Made by a program: the position numbers and the translations under genes. From contig JAIUME010000001.1 in the NCBI GenBank assembly GCA_022565695.1, positions 434,001 to 498,000 on the forward strand: a stretch of DNA of 64,000 bases. Reading direction: 5' to 3'. Below the pieces are notes generated by a model that worked only from the letters and a program-made list of their open reading frames with translations, ran no database searches and was not told the DNA's origin. The DNA is from Alcanivorax sp. (GTDB lineage: Bacteria > Pseudomonadota > Gammaproteobacteria > Pseudomonadales > Alcanivoracaceae). Below are positions 1-8,672 of this stretch, one piece after another (the first letter of the stretch is position 1; every line of letters begins with the position of its first letter).

Positions 1-2
1 AT

Positions 3-3000
3 CGGGGGTTGGATCGAATTAGACTTCTGGTAGCTAGCGATTCACATCAGGAATTCCCACAAGAGTTCAGGGCGGACCCCGTCCACTCGATTACGTACTA
101 TCGCAACAATAACGAGCATGGGCTTGTTTATGTTGAAACTAAAGTAGAAAGCGATGAGCAAGGACTCAAAAACATCTTTACGCTAAGAGATGTGAACTTT
201 CTTGATGGAACGTTTGACGAAGATGGGAAGTTCAATGTCGCAGAGGAGATGGTCAAGCAGGCCATGAGGCACGCCGGTCTTCCTGGCTCTGGTGATAAAG
301 AGCTTTTGCAAGATAGGCTTGTGGAGGTTCTTCGAGAGCTCAATGCCGCCAGCATGACTGTTCCGGTTAGAAAGTTTGCAGGATTTGTGTTGGCCGCTGC
401 GGCCGAAGTGGTTGCCAGTGGCGATATTTACTCGCCAGAGGAAACAAACGCTCTAGTGGGGAGATGCCTTGTACATCTTGATATGTTCCCGGACGAGCTC
501 TGGCGCAATAATCCGGGGCGTGTGGCGCGACGTCTCTCTCTCAACGTTCTTAGGTCTGAGTTAGCTGCTTCGCCCTCCTCGGAGCTTGACGCAGAAAAAA
601 CTGCCCAAGATTGCATCAGGGCGAAATTCATAGACGAGAACGGGATACAGTATGGGTCTGAAGCTCAGCTAATATGGGGTCAGAGATGCGCTGACTATTG
701 TCGGGGCCCTTCCCGTGGCAAGCGCGAGCTTATTCCCTACAGGATATTCGAGCAAGTCTTCAGCAAAGATGTGAAAGGTTTGCCCCTCGGGCAGAGAGTG
801 TTGGAGGAAATTGTCGATAGTGCATCGGGAAGGAAGTCAGAGTTCGACAGTTTGGCCGTGGAAGCCGGCCTAAACAATCGATCTGCAGACGACGCTCGCA
901 GATTTCTAGAGAATGAACCAGCTGATTCCAATGTGCTTCCGTTAAAGGATTTCCTTTCTAAGCAAACGCTCCGCAGAATTGAAAAGCTTGCATCGCCAGC
1001 CGTTGAGAGAGTGCACAATCCCCTGATTAAGCTCGCACAGGTGGTTACCGACTTTCGCAGAGTACATGCGAATTTTGACGAAGGTGATATCAGGATTGAT
1101 GTACGTGCTGGCTCTGGTGTATCTGAGCAGCATTCGCCGAGTCTTGGATTGTTCGCATTCCTGTATGGAAGGTCATTGGGTGAAGTTAGTAGTTCCCTGG
1201 CGGATGGGCTGGGGTCTGTGCGTTTGAAAGTCGACAATCGCTTGGTAAGGCAAGGCTTGGTCCCTCCGCTTAAGGAAGACGTAGGACCTCACGGTGAAAG
1301 TGCTGACAGCGATTCATCCGAGGAAGAGGGAGTGGTTTGGTTGCCGGTTCCTCTCGAGTTCGTTCTGGTTAATGTGAAAGATGGCACTGAACTCGATCGA
1401 GAGGCTGATATTGAATGGCTGCCGGAAGATATTTGTTATCTCGCGCTATTCTGGATTTCTGTCTGCGGAGAGGATAGAGCTGATTTGGATGCTGATATTT
1501 ACACTCCGCCAAATCGGAACGGTGAGGAGTGGGTCAGGCAAGTCTCTCATCGCCTTCTAGCGTTCAGAAGCGAGAATGCGATACCTTTTCGGAAAGAGAT
1601 ACTAAGACACCCGATAGTCAACCAGCTCATCGATGTGCGCTCTAGGTTTAGGGCTGAAGCAGAAGAAAATGGCTTGTCCGCTGGGCTGATGAATAACGTA
1701 TTTGACGAATGGTCTTTACTTCTTACTGAGGCGCGCAAATCCTTTGTACCAGACGGTGATATTCCGGACGGAATGTTCGAATTTCTGAACGCTGATTGTC
1801 TCCAAGGATTTGATGACTCTGGAGTGCTAATGCTTCAGTCGCATCCGTTGAAACTGAGATGGATGGCCGCATACTTGGCGAAGTCATCTCAGCTTGTTTC
1901 TGATGCGATCGAGGGCGCGCTGAAACTGAACGAATTAAATGAGAGCTTTTACTTAAATTGGATACAAGACCTTTCGCCGCATCAGCAGCCTTCGATACAC
2001 ACAACGGCGGACGGGCATATTCTATTCGCCGCTGGAGAGCTTGGTTGGGCAGAGCATTTTCACAAAAATTCCTTGTCTAGTAGTACTGCGTCGGGGGATA
2101 GAATCCACGCAAGTCTCGTCGCCGAAATCGTACGGCAGATTATCGCATACCTCCATGCTCACCCTTACAAAGCAGACGGCCTAACAGTTCTTGTTATAAC
2201 CGGCGGTGCGAGTGGGCTTCCGGCAGATATAGTCCAAGGAGTTCGAAGCGGAGAGTTCAAGAAGCTTGCTATGACTATTGAGCTTGTTGCCCCCAGGGAA
2301 TGCTGGGAGGAGGCTGCCCGCCAGTTCGAACTAGTGGATACAGATAATCGCTTTGCAGGCGAAGGAGCCCTTTTTCCGCCTGTGCAGCTGAATCTTCATG
2401 ATTTCGAGAAAGTCAGGCAGGACGCGGACTCCGCGCTCGCAGGCTTGGTCTGCGATCTAGCAATAGTCCCTCAGTTTCTAGATGACAACATCAGTGTGGA
2501 CCCCAAGACTGAAGATGAAACAAAATCTCGTGGGAGATTTGACCCTCTTCTTGACGACCCTACTTATGTTGCTACTGGGACGGGTTCTTCCGCTTTAGGC
2601 GTTTCTCTAAGGCCAAAAATGCCGGACGCTGCTCTTTCTGGTTGGTCGACGCTTGTAGTCAGGCATGAACGGAGAAACCCAGTCGCTGCTGACCGCCCAG
2701 AAGCAATAGATTTCATAGATATCCGAATTAATTTTCATAGCACGGCGCGTCTTTTCGGAGCGCTTCATAAGATTTCTCATTGGGTCATCACAGTCGAACG
2801 GCATATCACTAGAAAGCAGATCGAAAACCTGGAAACACGCCCAGAGGTGCTGTCGCTGAGAGACGGCGTTGGGCCAGGCGGCCTGTTTACCCTCATTGTG
2901 TCTTCCAACGCTGGCAAGAAGTTTGTTATAGATCGCTTGACTCGGAAGCTAAAGCGGATAGCCGTCTCTATTGGGCGTGAAGATCAAGAAGAGATGCAAG

Positions 3001-4946
3001 CTGAGCAACTTGCCCAGAAGATCTATAATGAAGCCAAGCAGATTTCGCCGAGACTGACCCTCGATGCGCTTGGTATATCACGTGTTACCGAGGAAATTCT
3101 CGGGCTGAGCATCGCGAGGCAGGTCGCCAATCGAAAGATTCCAGCGGCTATCGATGACGGATTCATCGCCTGGATATCCCTCGACGAACATCCGGAATGG
3201 TTTGCCTCAGCGAATTCGATGCGTGCGGATATGATGAGATTGACAGTGAACCTAGGAGAAAATGGTCTCTCGGTAGGCATTCTCATCCTCGAAAGCAAGT
3301 TGCGGCGCACAGGCTATGAGGCGCATGGGGCAGAGCAGGTGCGCAGGACCCTAAAGATGTTCGATGCCGTTTTTCCGCAGAATTCCGATCAGGACCCAAT
3401 GGATGGAAGGCTCTGGAGGGATAAGATTCTTTCGGCGGTGGATACAGTCAGTGAAGATGCAGTTTCTATATCGACAGAGAAAAAAATAGATCAAATGCCT
3501 CGCCGGTCGAGGGTCTCGGATGAGATAAGAGCTAGATTCCGTGAGGGTGACTTTGCCTCTGTAGAGCTCGCTGGCTTGTACTCAATTTGCGAGTACTCAC
3601 ACTCCAGAGAGATGACAGCATCATCTTATGATGAAGATCCCCGGGTTCAGATTATCCAGACTGGGGCCAGTGCGCTGCTTGATCGGCCCTTTGGGTCTGC
3701 TGTTCTTGCGCCGATTGAACGTCAAGGCACCGCTCAATCCGATACTGAGAAAGCAGGAATGCCTTCGCCCCCTCAAGTCAGGGTCGAGAAGAGCGAAGAG
3801 GATCTAGTTGGGCCGAGTCCTCTTGACTATATGCCCGGCACTCAATCAGGACGGGAAAAAACGGTCCCCGTTGACGGTGGCGCTGAGCGAAAGCGCCTCA
3901 GTAGGGCCGAACTGGATCGCCGGTATCAAACAATACTTGATACATTTGGTCAGTACAGCATAAACGTCGGTAAAGCTGCAGCGGATGTCGAATATGCCAT
4001 TGAAGGTCCTGCATCTATCCTTTTCAGGGTTCGCCCCGGAAAGGGCGTGGCGCCGGGGAAGCTGTCTGCGCAGCACGATGCATTGAAACTGGCATTGGAG
4101 CTTGAGGCTTTTCAGGACATGACATTCGGTATCGACAAGGGGCATGTAACTATTGATGTGCCCAAGTTGGACCAAGATAGATACTTTGTTGCTGCAGAAG
4201 ATCTCTGGTCTCGCTGGGTGCGCCCTGAATTTGGGCTGAGGGTGCCCTTGGGAGAGGATCGCTTCGGGAATGTCGTGGATATCGACTTTACTTCCTCGAA
4301 TTCGCCTCACCTCCTGATAGGGGGCACTACGGGAAGCGGGAAATCCGAAGCGCTGAATACAATTCTAGCCGGTATTACTGAGCACTACTCACCAAGGGAG
4401 GTTAGGCTGCATCTAATTGACCCGAAAGGTACGGAGCTAGAGCATCTCGCGGAATCCGAGCATCTCGATGGGGAAATAGGTTGGGAGGAAGACGATGCGA
4501 TTGGAATTCTTTCCCGTGCAGTTGAGGAGATGCAAACCCGTTATGCCAAGTTCAAGAGTTCTAAGGTCAGGTCGCTCGATGACTACAACACCCAGGCTGC
4601 TGAGGGAGAGTGCTTGGCAAGGTGGGTGATCGTTCTTGATGAATATGCTGATCTGACATCAGAGCCTGAGGCGAAGAAGAAAATTGAAGGGCATTTGAAG
4701 CGGCTCGCTCAAAAATCTCGAGCTGCTGGAATACATGTAATTATCGCGACCCAGAAGCCGGATGCGACGGTGATAAGTACGAACTTGAGGTCCAACCTTC
4801 CAGCGCAAATTGCCTTGCGGGTAAAAAGCGCGACAGAAAGCCGGGTCATCATGGATGAGCCTGGAGCTGAGGCTTTAACAGGAAAGGGAGATGCATTCTT
4901 CAAGGAAAGTGGCGTATTGATCAGGGTCCAGTGCGCTAAAATTTAG
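3..4946 (+). CDS. Giant FtsK/HerA-like P-loop ATPase, 5' end cut by window (DptH-like candidate)
   Basis: The frame is open from base 3 with no convincing start (first possible one is TTG at 9), so the gene probably begins upstream. About 1,645 residues are visible. The C-terminal ~230 residues are an FtsK/SpoIIIE motor: Walker A GGTTGSGKS near residues 1438-1446, Walker B VIVLDEYADL with D1544/E1545, then the family block GIHVIIATQKP and a GKGDAFF segment. The first ~1,350 residues match no domain I can name. FtsK of cell division has N-terminal membrane segments; none is seen, so this is not the cell-division translocase. Large soluble proteins with a C-terminal FtsK motor occur in restriction systems such as DptH of the Dnd phosphorothioation system. 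The neighbouring methyltransferase and Vsr fit a defence role. ATPase call firm; DptH identity inferred. Confidence 0.7.
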   Translation, partial: RGLDRIRLLVASDSHQEFPQEFRADPVHSITYYRNNNEHGLVYVETKVESDEQGLKNIFTLRDVNFLDGTFDEDGKFNVAEEMVKQAMRHAGLPGSGDKELLQDRLVEVLRELNAASMTVPVRKFAGFVLAAAAEVVASGDIYSPEETNALVGRCLVHLDMFPDELWRNNPGRVARRLSLNVLRSELAASPSSELDAEKTAQDCIRAKFIDENGIQYGSEAQLIWGQRCADYCRGPSRGKRELIPYRIFEQVFSKDVKGLPLGQRVLEEIVDSASGRKSEFDSLAVEAGLNNRSADDARRFLENEPADSNVLPLKDFLSKQTLRRIEKLASPAVERVHNPLIKLAQVVTDFRRVHANFDEGDIRIDVRAGSGVSEQHSPSLGLFAFLYGRSLGEVSSSLADGLGSVRLKVDNRLVRQGLVPPLKEDVGPHGESADSDSSEEEGVVWLPVPLEFVLVNVKDGTELDREADIEWLPEDICYLALFWISVCGEDRADLDADIYTPPNRNGEEWVRQVSHRLLAFRSENAIPFRKEILRHPIVNQLIDVRSRFRAEAEENGLSAGLMNNVFDEWSLLLTEARKSFVPDGDIPDGMFEFLNADCLQGFDDSGVLMLQSHPLKLRWMAAYLAKSSQLVSDAIEGALKLNELNESFYLNWIQDLSPHQQPSIHTTADGHILFAAGELGWAEHFHKNSLSSSTASGDRIHASLVAEIVRQIIAYLHAHPYKADGLTVLVITGGASGLPADIVQGVRSGEFKKLAMTIELVAPRECWEEAARQFELVDTDNRFAGEGALFPPVQLNLHDFEKVRQDADSALAGLVCDLAIVPQFLDDNISVDPKTEDETKSRGRFDPLLDDPTYVATGTGSSALGVSLRPKMPDAALSGWSTLVVRHERRNPVAADRPEAIDFIDIRINFHSTARLFGALHKISHWVITVERHITRKQIENLETRPEVLSLRDGVGPGGLFTLIVSSNAGKKFVIDRLTRKLKRIAVSIGREDQEEMQAEQLAQKIYNEAKQISPRLTLDALGISRVTEEILGLSIARQVANRKIPAAIDDGFIAWISLDEHPEWFASANSMRADMMRLTVNLGENGLSVGILILESKLRRTGYEAHGAEQVRRTLKMFDAVFPQNSDQDPMDGRLWRDKILSAVDTVSEDAVSISTEKKIDQMPRRSRVSDEIRARFREGDFASVELAGLYSICEYSHSREMTASSYDEDPRVQIIQTGASALLDRPFGSAVLAPIERQGTAQSDTEKAGMPSPPQVRVEKSEEDLVGPSPLDYMPGTQSGREKTVPVDGGAERKRLSRAELDRRYQTILDTFGQYSINVGKAAADVEYAIEGPASILFRVRPGKGVAPGKLSAQHDALKLALELEAFQDMTFGIDKGHVTIDVPKLDQDRYFVAAEDLWSRWVRPEFGLRVPLGEDRFGNVVDIDFTSSNSPHLLIGGTTGSGKSEALNTILAGITEHYSPREVRLHLIDPKGTELEHLAESEHLDGEIGWEEDDAIGILSRAVEEMQTRYAKFKSSKVRSLDDYNTQAAEGECLARWVIVLDEYADLTSEPEAKKKIEGHLKRLAQKSRAAGIHVIIATQKPDATVISTNLRSNLPAQIALRVKSATESRVIMDEPGAEALTGKGDAFFKESGVLIRVQCAKI

Positions 4947-5063
4947 TGGCCCCATACAAGGCAAATGCATTTTATGAGAAGCGTCGATTTCCCTGCATGG
5001 AGCTAGATATGGCAGCGCTTATAGGAGGGGTTAGGAGGTCGCGCCTTCGCCCCATGCTATGCT

Positions 5064-6641
5064 TCAAGACATCAGATTCCAAACAATTTCAGCAAGCTGG
5101 TGGGCCAGGAACGGAGGCACCGCATTTCCGACCTGTACATACTGCTGTGTCCTGTTTCCCTCAAAAAAGTAGTTATCGGGGAAAGTCTGTATTCGTGCGG
5201 CTTCTCGCACCGTCAGGCTGCGGCACTGACGTGGGTCATAGTGAATAAAGTAGTGCCCATCTTTAGAGATATGACTGGTTATAGTCGTGGCCGGCCGCCC
5301 TTTCGCCTGAACCCGAAAGCGATCGGAAAAATGACCACTTTGCCAGTTGGCGTGTTGCGGAGCGAGGCAGGGCGGAAATTCGCTGGCCTTAGGGCTTGCG
5401 TTGTCTTTGTTGTGAGACGCATCCGCCCAGCTACTGCAAAATAAGTAGCGGCCGAGATCTGCTTCAATGTGACTGCGTGTTTCGTGGTTGGTGATCTCAT
5501 CAGGGCGGTCTCTTATAAGCCATTCACGTAGTCCATCGGGCAAACGCCGGCTGACTCCTTCCGAGTTTGAGTAATGCGTACTCCGACTTGGGGCATCTGA
5601 GTATAGTTTTGATACCGCCATATCCATGGCGCCGATTACATCGTGAAGGCGACTCGAGGCTAGTTGAGGTCGTATCCGGTTTGCTTGTCGCTCTACCGCA
5701 GTCTTCCATAGCTTGGGAGAATCCGCCTGTTTTGATAGGCGGGATCTTAACGGAGGAAGCCCGGTAAGCACTTGCTCGATATTTACCGACTTCAAGGGTT
5801 CGAGAAGGCGCGGTTCCCGCTGTAGTTCACTTGAAACGCCGAGTAGGATTACCCGATGTCGCGCCTGCGGCACTCCGAAGTTTTCGGCCCTTATGACGTA
5901 GTCGCTGTCGTTCGCGTAGTTTACCTGAAGCAAGTCATCACTATCAGGAGGGCATACGAGCGAGTAAATACGGTAGGTTTTTCCGCCTCGTCTATTACTA
6001 TTGCTGGTAGCGGCTTTGGGATTGGCAAGATCTTTAAGAATCGTGGGAAAAATTTTCTCTCCACCAACTCTCGATGTGAGGATGCCTTTTACGTTTTCCA
6101 TGACAAACACATCAGGTTGGATGATGGAGAGGACCTCCAGATATTCCTGATATAGGAAGTGCCGGCCGTCATTTTCGGGTTGGTAGCCGGCGACTCCCTT
6201 GTTGCGTGATCGGCCAGCAAGTGAGTAGGCTTGACATGGTGGGCCGCCGATCACCAGCCATGGCTCGCCGGCGTGATGACGCTTGAGTTGTCGTAGGCGC
6301 AAATGAATCCGTTCGTTGTCCTCCCCTAGAGCCTGAGGCGCAGCTAGAGTTTCATCATTTGCATCGCTCCAAGCGTCAGGAACTCTGTCAATCAACTCTC
6401 GTTTTTCGACTTTCCCGGTTACATAAGCCTTATAAAGAGCTTGATCGCCGTTGGAGGTAAGTAATCGGTACAGGGCGCGCAGGGTTAAAGTTTTGTGAGC
6501 GCTGGGTTCCTTTTCTACCGACATACGGATATGAAATGGCTTTTTGCCTGCAGAGGTCGGAAACGCAGAAAAGCCCTCGCCCAGACCGCCCGGGCCTGCA
6601 AAGAGATCTATCACATTGATTTTGCTTGCCATTTTCTTCAT
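5064..6641 (-). CDS. DNA (cytosine-5)-methyltransferase (Dcm family)
   Basis: A 525-residue m5C methyltransferase that transfers methyl from SAM to cytosine C5 in a specific DNA site. Motif I DLFAGPGGLGEGF lies near residues 12-24, motif IV GGPPCQAYS with catalytic Cys136, motif VI ENVK, motif VIII QARHR, and motifs IX/X (TVREAARIQTFP, QVGNAVPP) near the C terminus. The variable region before motif IX is the target-recognition domain; the recognised site cannot be read from sequence. I start at ATG 6641 (MKKMASKIN); a longer frame to 6950 would add 103 unrelated residues and run into vsr. It converges with the FtsK-like gene (117-bp gap) and diverges from vsr. It may be a protective methylase or a restriction partner. 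Confidence 0.93.
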   Translation of the reverse strand: MKKMASKINVIDLFAGPGGLGEGFSAFPTSAGKKPFHIRMSVEKEPSAHKTLTLRALYRLLTSNGDQALYKAYVTGKVEKRELIDRVPDAWSDANDETLAAPQALGEDNERIHLRLRQLKRHHAGEPWLVIGGPPCQAYSLAGRSRNKGVAGYQPENDGRHFLYQEYLEVLSIIQPDVFVMENVKGILTSRVGGEKIFPTILKDLANPKAATSNSNRRGGKTYRIYSLVCPPDSDDLLQVNYANDSDYVIRAENFGVPQARHRVILLGVSSELQREPRLLEPLKSVNIEQVLTGLPPLRSRLSKQADSPKLWKTAVERQANRIRPQLASSRLHDVIGAMDMAVSKLYSDAPSRSTHYSNSEGVSRRLPDGLREWLIRDRPDEITNHETRSHIEADLGRYLFCSSWADASHNKDNASPKASEFPPCLAPQHANWQSGHFSDRFRVQAKGRPATTITSHISKDGHYFIHYDPRQCRSLTVREAARIQTFPDNYFFEGNRTQQYVQVGNAVPPFLAHQLAEIVWNLMS

Positions 6642-6849
6642 GCCTGCAATTGTGAGGCTAGCATAGCAGGACCGGCCAAGAAAACCAGGGGCAACAATGA
6701 AATCATAAATGTGGGGGCATTGATCCTTGGTAATGTCGGTGGTTTGTAGTTGCCATGAGCCAAAAAAGGGGCCTGCGCGGTTTCCGATCGATTCCTGGTC
6801 GTGAAGCCGAAGTGGTAGACTTCCGACTTTGTTAATCCGCTTGTCACCT

Positions 6850-7320
6850 ATGACCGATATCGTTTCAGCCAAAACCCGGTCGCGAATGATGTCCGGCATC
6901 AAAGGCAAGGACACTTTGCCGGAGCGCATGCTGCGCTCTGCCTTGCACAAGAGGGGGCTGCGCTACCGTCTGCACTACAAGGGCTTGCCCGGTAAGCCGG
7001 ATATGGTTTTCCCTCGTTTCCGCGCGATCATCCTGATTCATGGTTGCTTCTGGCATGGCCACAACTGTCACCTGTTCAAATGGCCTGGCACTCGCCAGGA
7101 TTTCTGGCGACAAAAGATCGAATCGAACCGTGCCAGGGACCAAAGAAATCTCGCGCTCTACCATGAGCTTGGCTGGCGCACCCTGACGGTATGGGAATGC
7201 TCTCTCAAGGGTCGAACGAAGCTGGGCATTGACCAGGTTACGGAAATAGCGGCTCATTGGGTCCTGTTTGACGACCGGGATGCGGAGATCACTGGACGTG
7301 ACTTGAGCCTGACCTCATGA
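6850..7320 (+). CDS. vsr: Very short patch repair endonuclease Vsr
   Basis: Nicks DNA at T:G mismatches formed by deamination of 5-methylcytosine, starting very short patch repair. The 156-residue product has the usual family length, and key residues fall at the same numbers as in E. coli Vsr: catalytic Asp51 in GKPDMVF, and zinc ligands Cys66, His71, Cys73 (in HGCFWHGHNC) and Cys117 (in VWEC). I chose ATG 6850 over upstream TTG codons because it gives the canonical N terminus with the MSGIKGKDT motif. It is transcribed away from the methyltransferase across 208 bp, unlike E. coli where dcm and vsr overlap on one strand. It presumably repairs lesions made at the neighbour's methylation sites. 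Confidence 0.95.
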   Translation: MTDIVSAKTRSRMMSGIKGKDTLPERMLRSALHKRGLRYRLHYKGLPGKPDMVFPRFRAIILIHGCFWHGHNCHLFKWPGTRQDFWRQKIESNRARDQRNLALYHELGWRTLTVWECSLKGRTKLGIDQVTEIAAHWVLFDDRDAEITGRDLSLTS

Positions 7321-7368
7321 CTGTCTTTTTGTACAGTACAGATTCCGATGGAGAGATTCAAGAACGCA

Positions 7369-7650
7369 TCAAGACCAAACGAACTTCAGCACCTCATCCT
7401 TACTAAACCGTTGCAAATGTTCCGCCACCACGTCTTTCAGTTTCTCCACACCCTCCTGCTCCGGATGAACCACCTCAATATCCAGCCCCGAGGCAGAGGC
7501 CACCAACGTCGCCCTCTCCGTCTCACTGAACGGCACCACCAGGCGTCCGTCTTCCATCACCACATCAAACTTGTGCCCCCAATGCCGCCCCAGCCGGGTC
7601 ATCAGCCGCTGGGCCTGTTGGGTTTCGAGCCGTGCGTGGGTCGTTGCCAT
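7369..7650 (-). CDS. DUF2218 domain protein
   Basis: A 93-residue protein that fits DUF2218 over its whole length: N-terminal THARLETQQAQRLMTRLGRHWGHK, a central strand-rich part, and a C-terminal LKDVVAEHLQRFS helix. The function of the family is not established; members are often near metal or siderophore genes, but none is visible here. ATG 7650 is preceded by AGGAGA at good spacing. It stands alone on the minus strand after vsr and may mark the return to host-like composition. Confidence 0.75.
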   Translation of the reverse strand: MATTHARLETQQAQRLMTRLGRHWGHKFDVVMEDGRLVVPFSETERATLVASASGLDIEVVHPEQEGVEKLKDVVAEHLQRFSKDEVLKFVWS

Positions 7651-7733
7651 GGGAATCTCCTGAAATGAATAACGCGGAGATAGCTTGGCGTATTCGCAAA
7701 CAATATTGAATCTCGTTTACATTATGGGTTTGA

Positions 7734-8066
7734 TCAGATTATCTGATCTGCCTCTTCTGGCGCGCCGAGTTGCGACACGTCGAATTCCAGCGTGCACGGC
7801 GCTATGGAGTACTTGATCCGCTCCATCTCATGCAGCGCCATATCGCCATCGGCGTGACAACGATCAAAGTATGCCGTTGGCCACCCCAGCAGTTCAGGCT
7901 GCATATGCAGCGTGTTCGGGCGGCATTGCTGCTTTGCGAAGTGGCTTTTCAGTCGCTGGTAGGCGTCATAGGTGGACAAGCGTTTTTTGTTTGTCACTAC
8001 CACAGATACGCGGTTTTTGTTGTTGCTGGCATCACGATATACATAGCTGATTTCCAAATTCAGCAT
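7734..8066 (-). CDS. Hypothetical protein, divergent from an XRE regulator
   Basis: A 110-residue product that I cannot assign to a family. It begins MLNLEISYVYRDASNNKNRV and has mixed strand/helix character, no signal peptide, no membrane segment and two or three Cys. I chose ATG 8066 because a strong GGGAGG lies five bases upstream; in-frame ATGs at 8132 and 8156 give longer versions with weak or no ribosome site. It is transcribed away from the XRE regulator, a layout common for small regulated cargo genes in mobile regions. That it is coding is likely but not certain. Confidence 0.5.
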   Translation of the reverse strand: MLNLEISYVYRDASNNKNRVSVVVTNKKRLSTYDAYQRLKSHFAKQQCRPNTLHMQPELLGWPTAYFDRCHADGDMALHEMERIKYSIAPCTLEFDVSQLGAPEEADQII

Positions 8067-8213
8067 TGGGCCTCCCAAGGCGGCGGGTGTTGGGTGTGCT
8101 TTGGCTGTACTCCGGAAGTATTGATTTGCCATGCCTTGAATGTCAAGATAGTCCATACGACGGAAGTAAGGTAATTCCGTAGCTTGTGGGGGCTGACTAA
8201 CATCGAGGCCCCT

Positions 8214-8549
8214 ATGCCAGGCTTTCCTGAAAGACTGAAATCCGCCCGCCTGCGTTTGGGAATGACCCAGGAGCAGCTGGGCTATGAGTTAAACGTCACC
8301 AAAGCTTCCGTATCCGCATGGGAAAACGCTCGCGAGGCGCCAGGCTTCAGACTGTTGCCAAAGTTAAAACAAGTGCTGGGCGTTTCGCTGGATGAATTGC
8401 TCTGTGGATCTGCTGGAGAGAATCAGAGTGTTGCCAATAACCAGCTGCACGAGCTGACCACGCGCAATGAGGATGAAGCCGCTTTGCTGAAGGCCTTCCG
8501 GCGCATGCCACTCAAGCGACGTAAAGCCTTGCTGGAGGTGATTGAGTAA
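8214..8549 (+). CDS. XRE-family HTH transcriptional regulator
   Basis: A 111-residue DNA-binding protein. Residues ~5-60 form a Cro/C1-type helix-turn-helix (ARLRLGMTQEQLGYELNVTKASVSAWENAR) followed by the usual LPKLKQVLGVSLDELL helix pair. The C-terminal ~45 residues are helical (LLKAFRRMPLKRRKALLEVIE), typical of small phage-like repressors. ATG 8214 has GAGG seven bases upstream. It faces away from the 110-residue unknown gene across ~150 bp and probably controls that gene and itself; this is inferred from layout. Confidence 0.88.
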   Translation: MPGFPERLKSARLRLGMTQEQLGYELNVTKASVSAWENAREAPGFRLLPKLKQVLGVSLDELLCGSAGENQSVANNQLHELTTRNEDEAALLKAFRRMPLKRRKALLEVIE

Positions 8550-8672
8550 GCATCAATACAACGCCCTCCTGTGGCGCGGACGACATCGCGTTCAATCTGG
8601 TCGTGTGCAATGCTCGAAACGAAAGTGGTGTGCAGAGACATTTCCATTTCTTGCAGAAAATTTTTTCGCGCC

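Noticed and set aside
1-4946. Cell-division FtsK
   Set aside because: No N-terminal membrane helices or C-terminal gamma domain; the gene is in a defence context and far too long before the motor.
6642-6950. N-terminal extension of the methyltransferase
   Set aside because: The added 103 residues lack similarity, run into vsr and have no ribosome site; ATG 6641 gives the normal start just before motif I.
7330-7340. TGTACAGTACA palindrome as an attachment site
   Set aside because: No integrase and no second copy were found; kept only as a boundary note.
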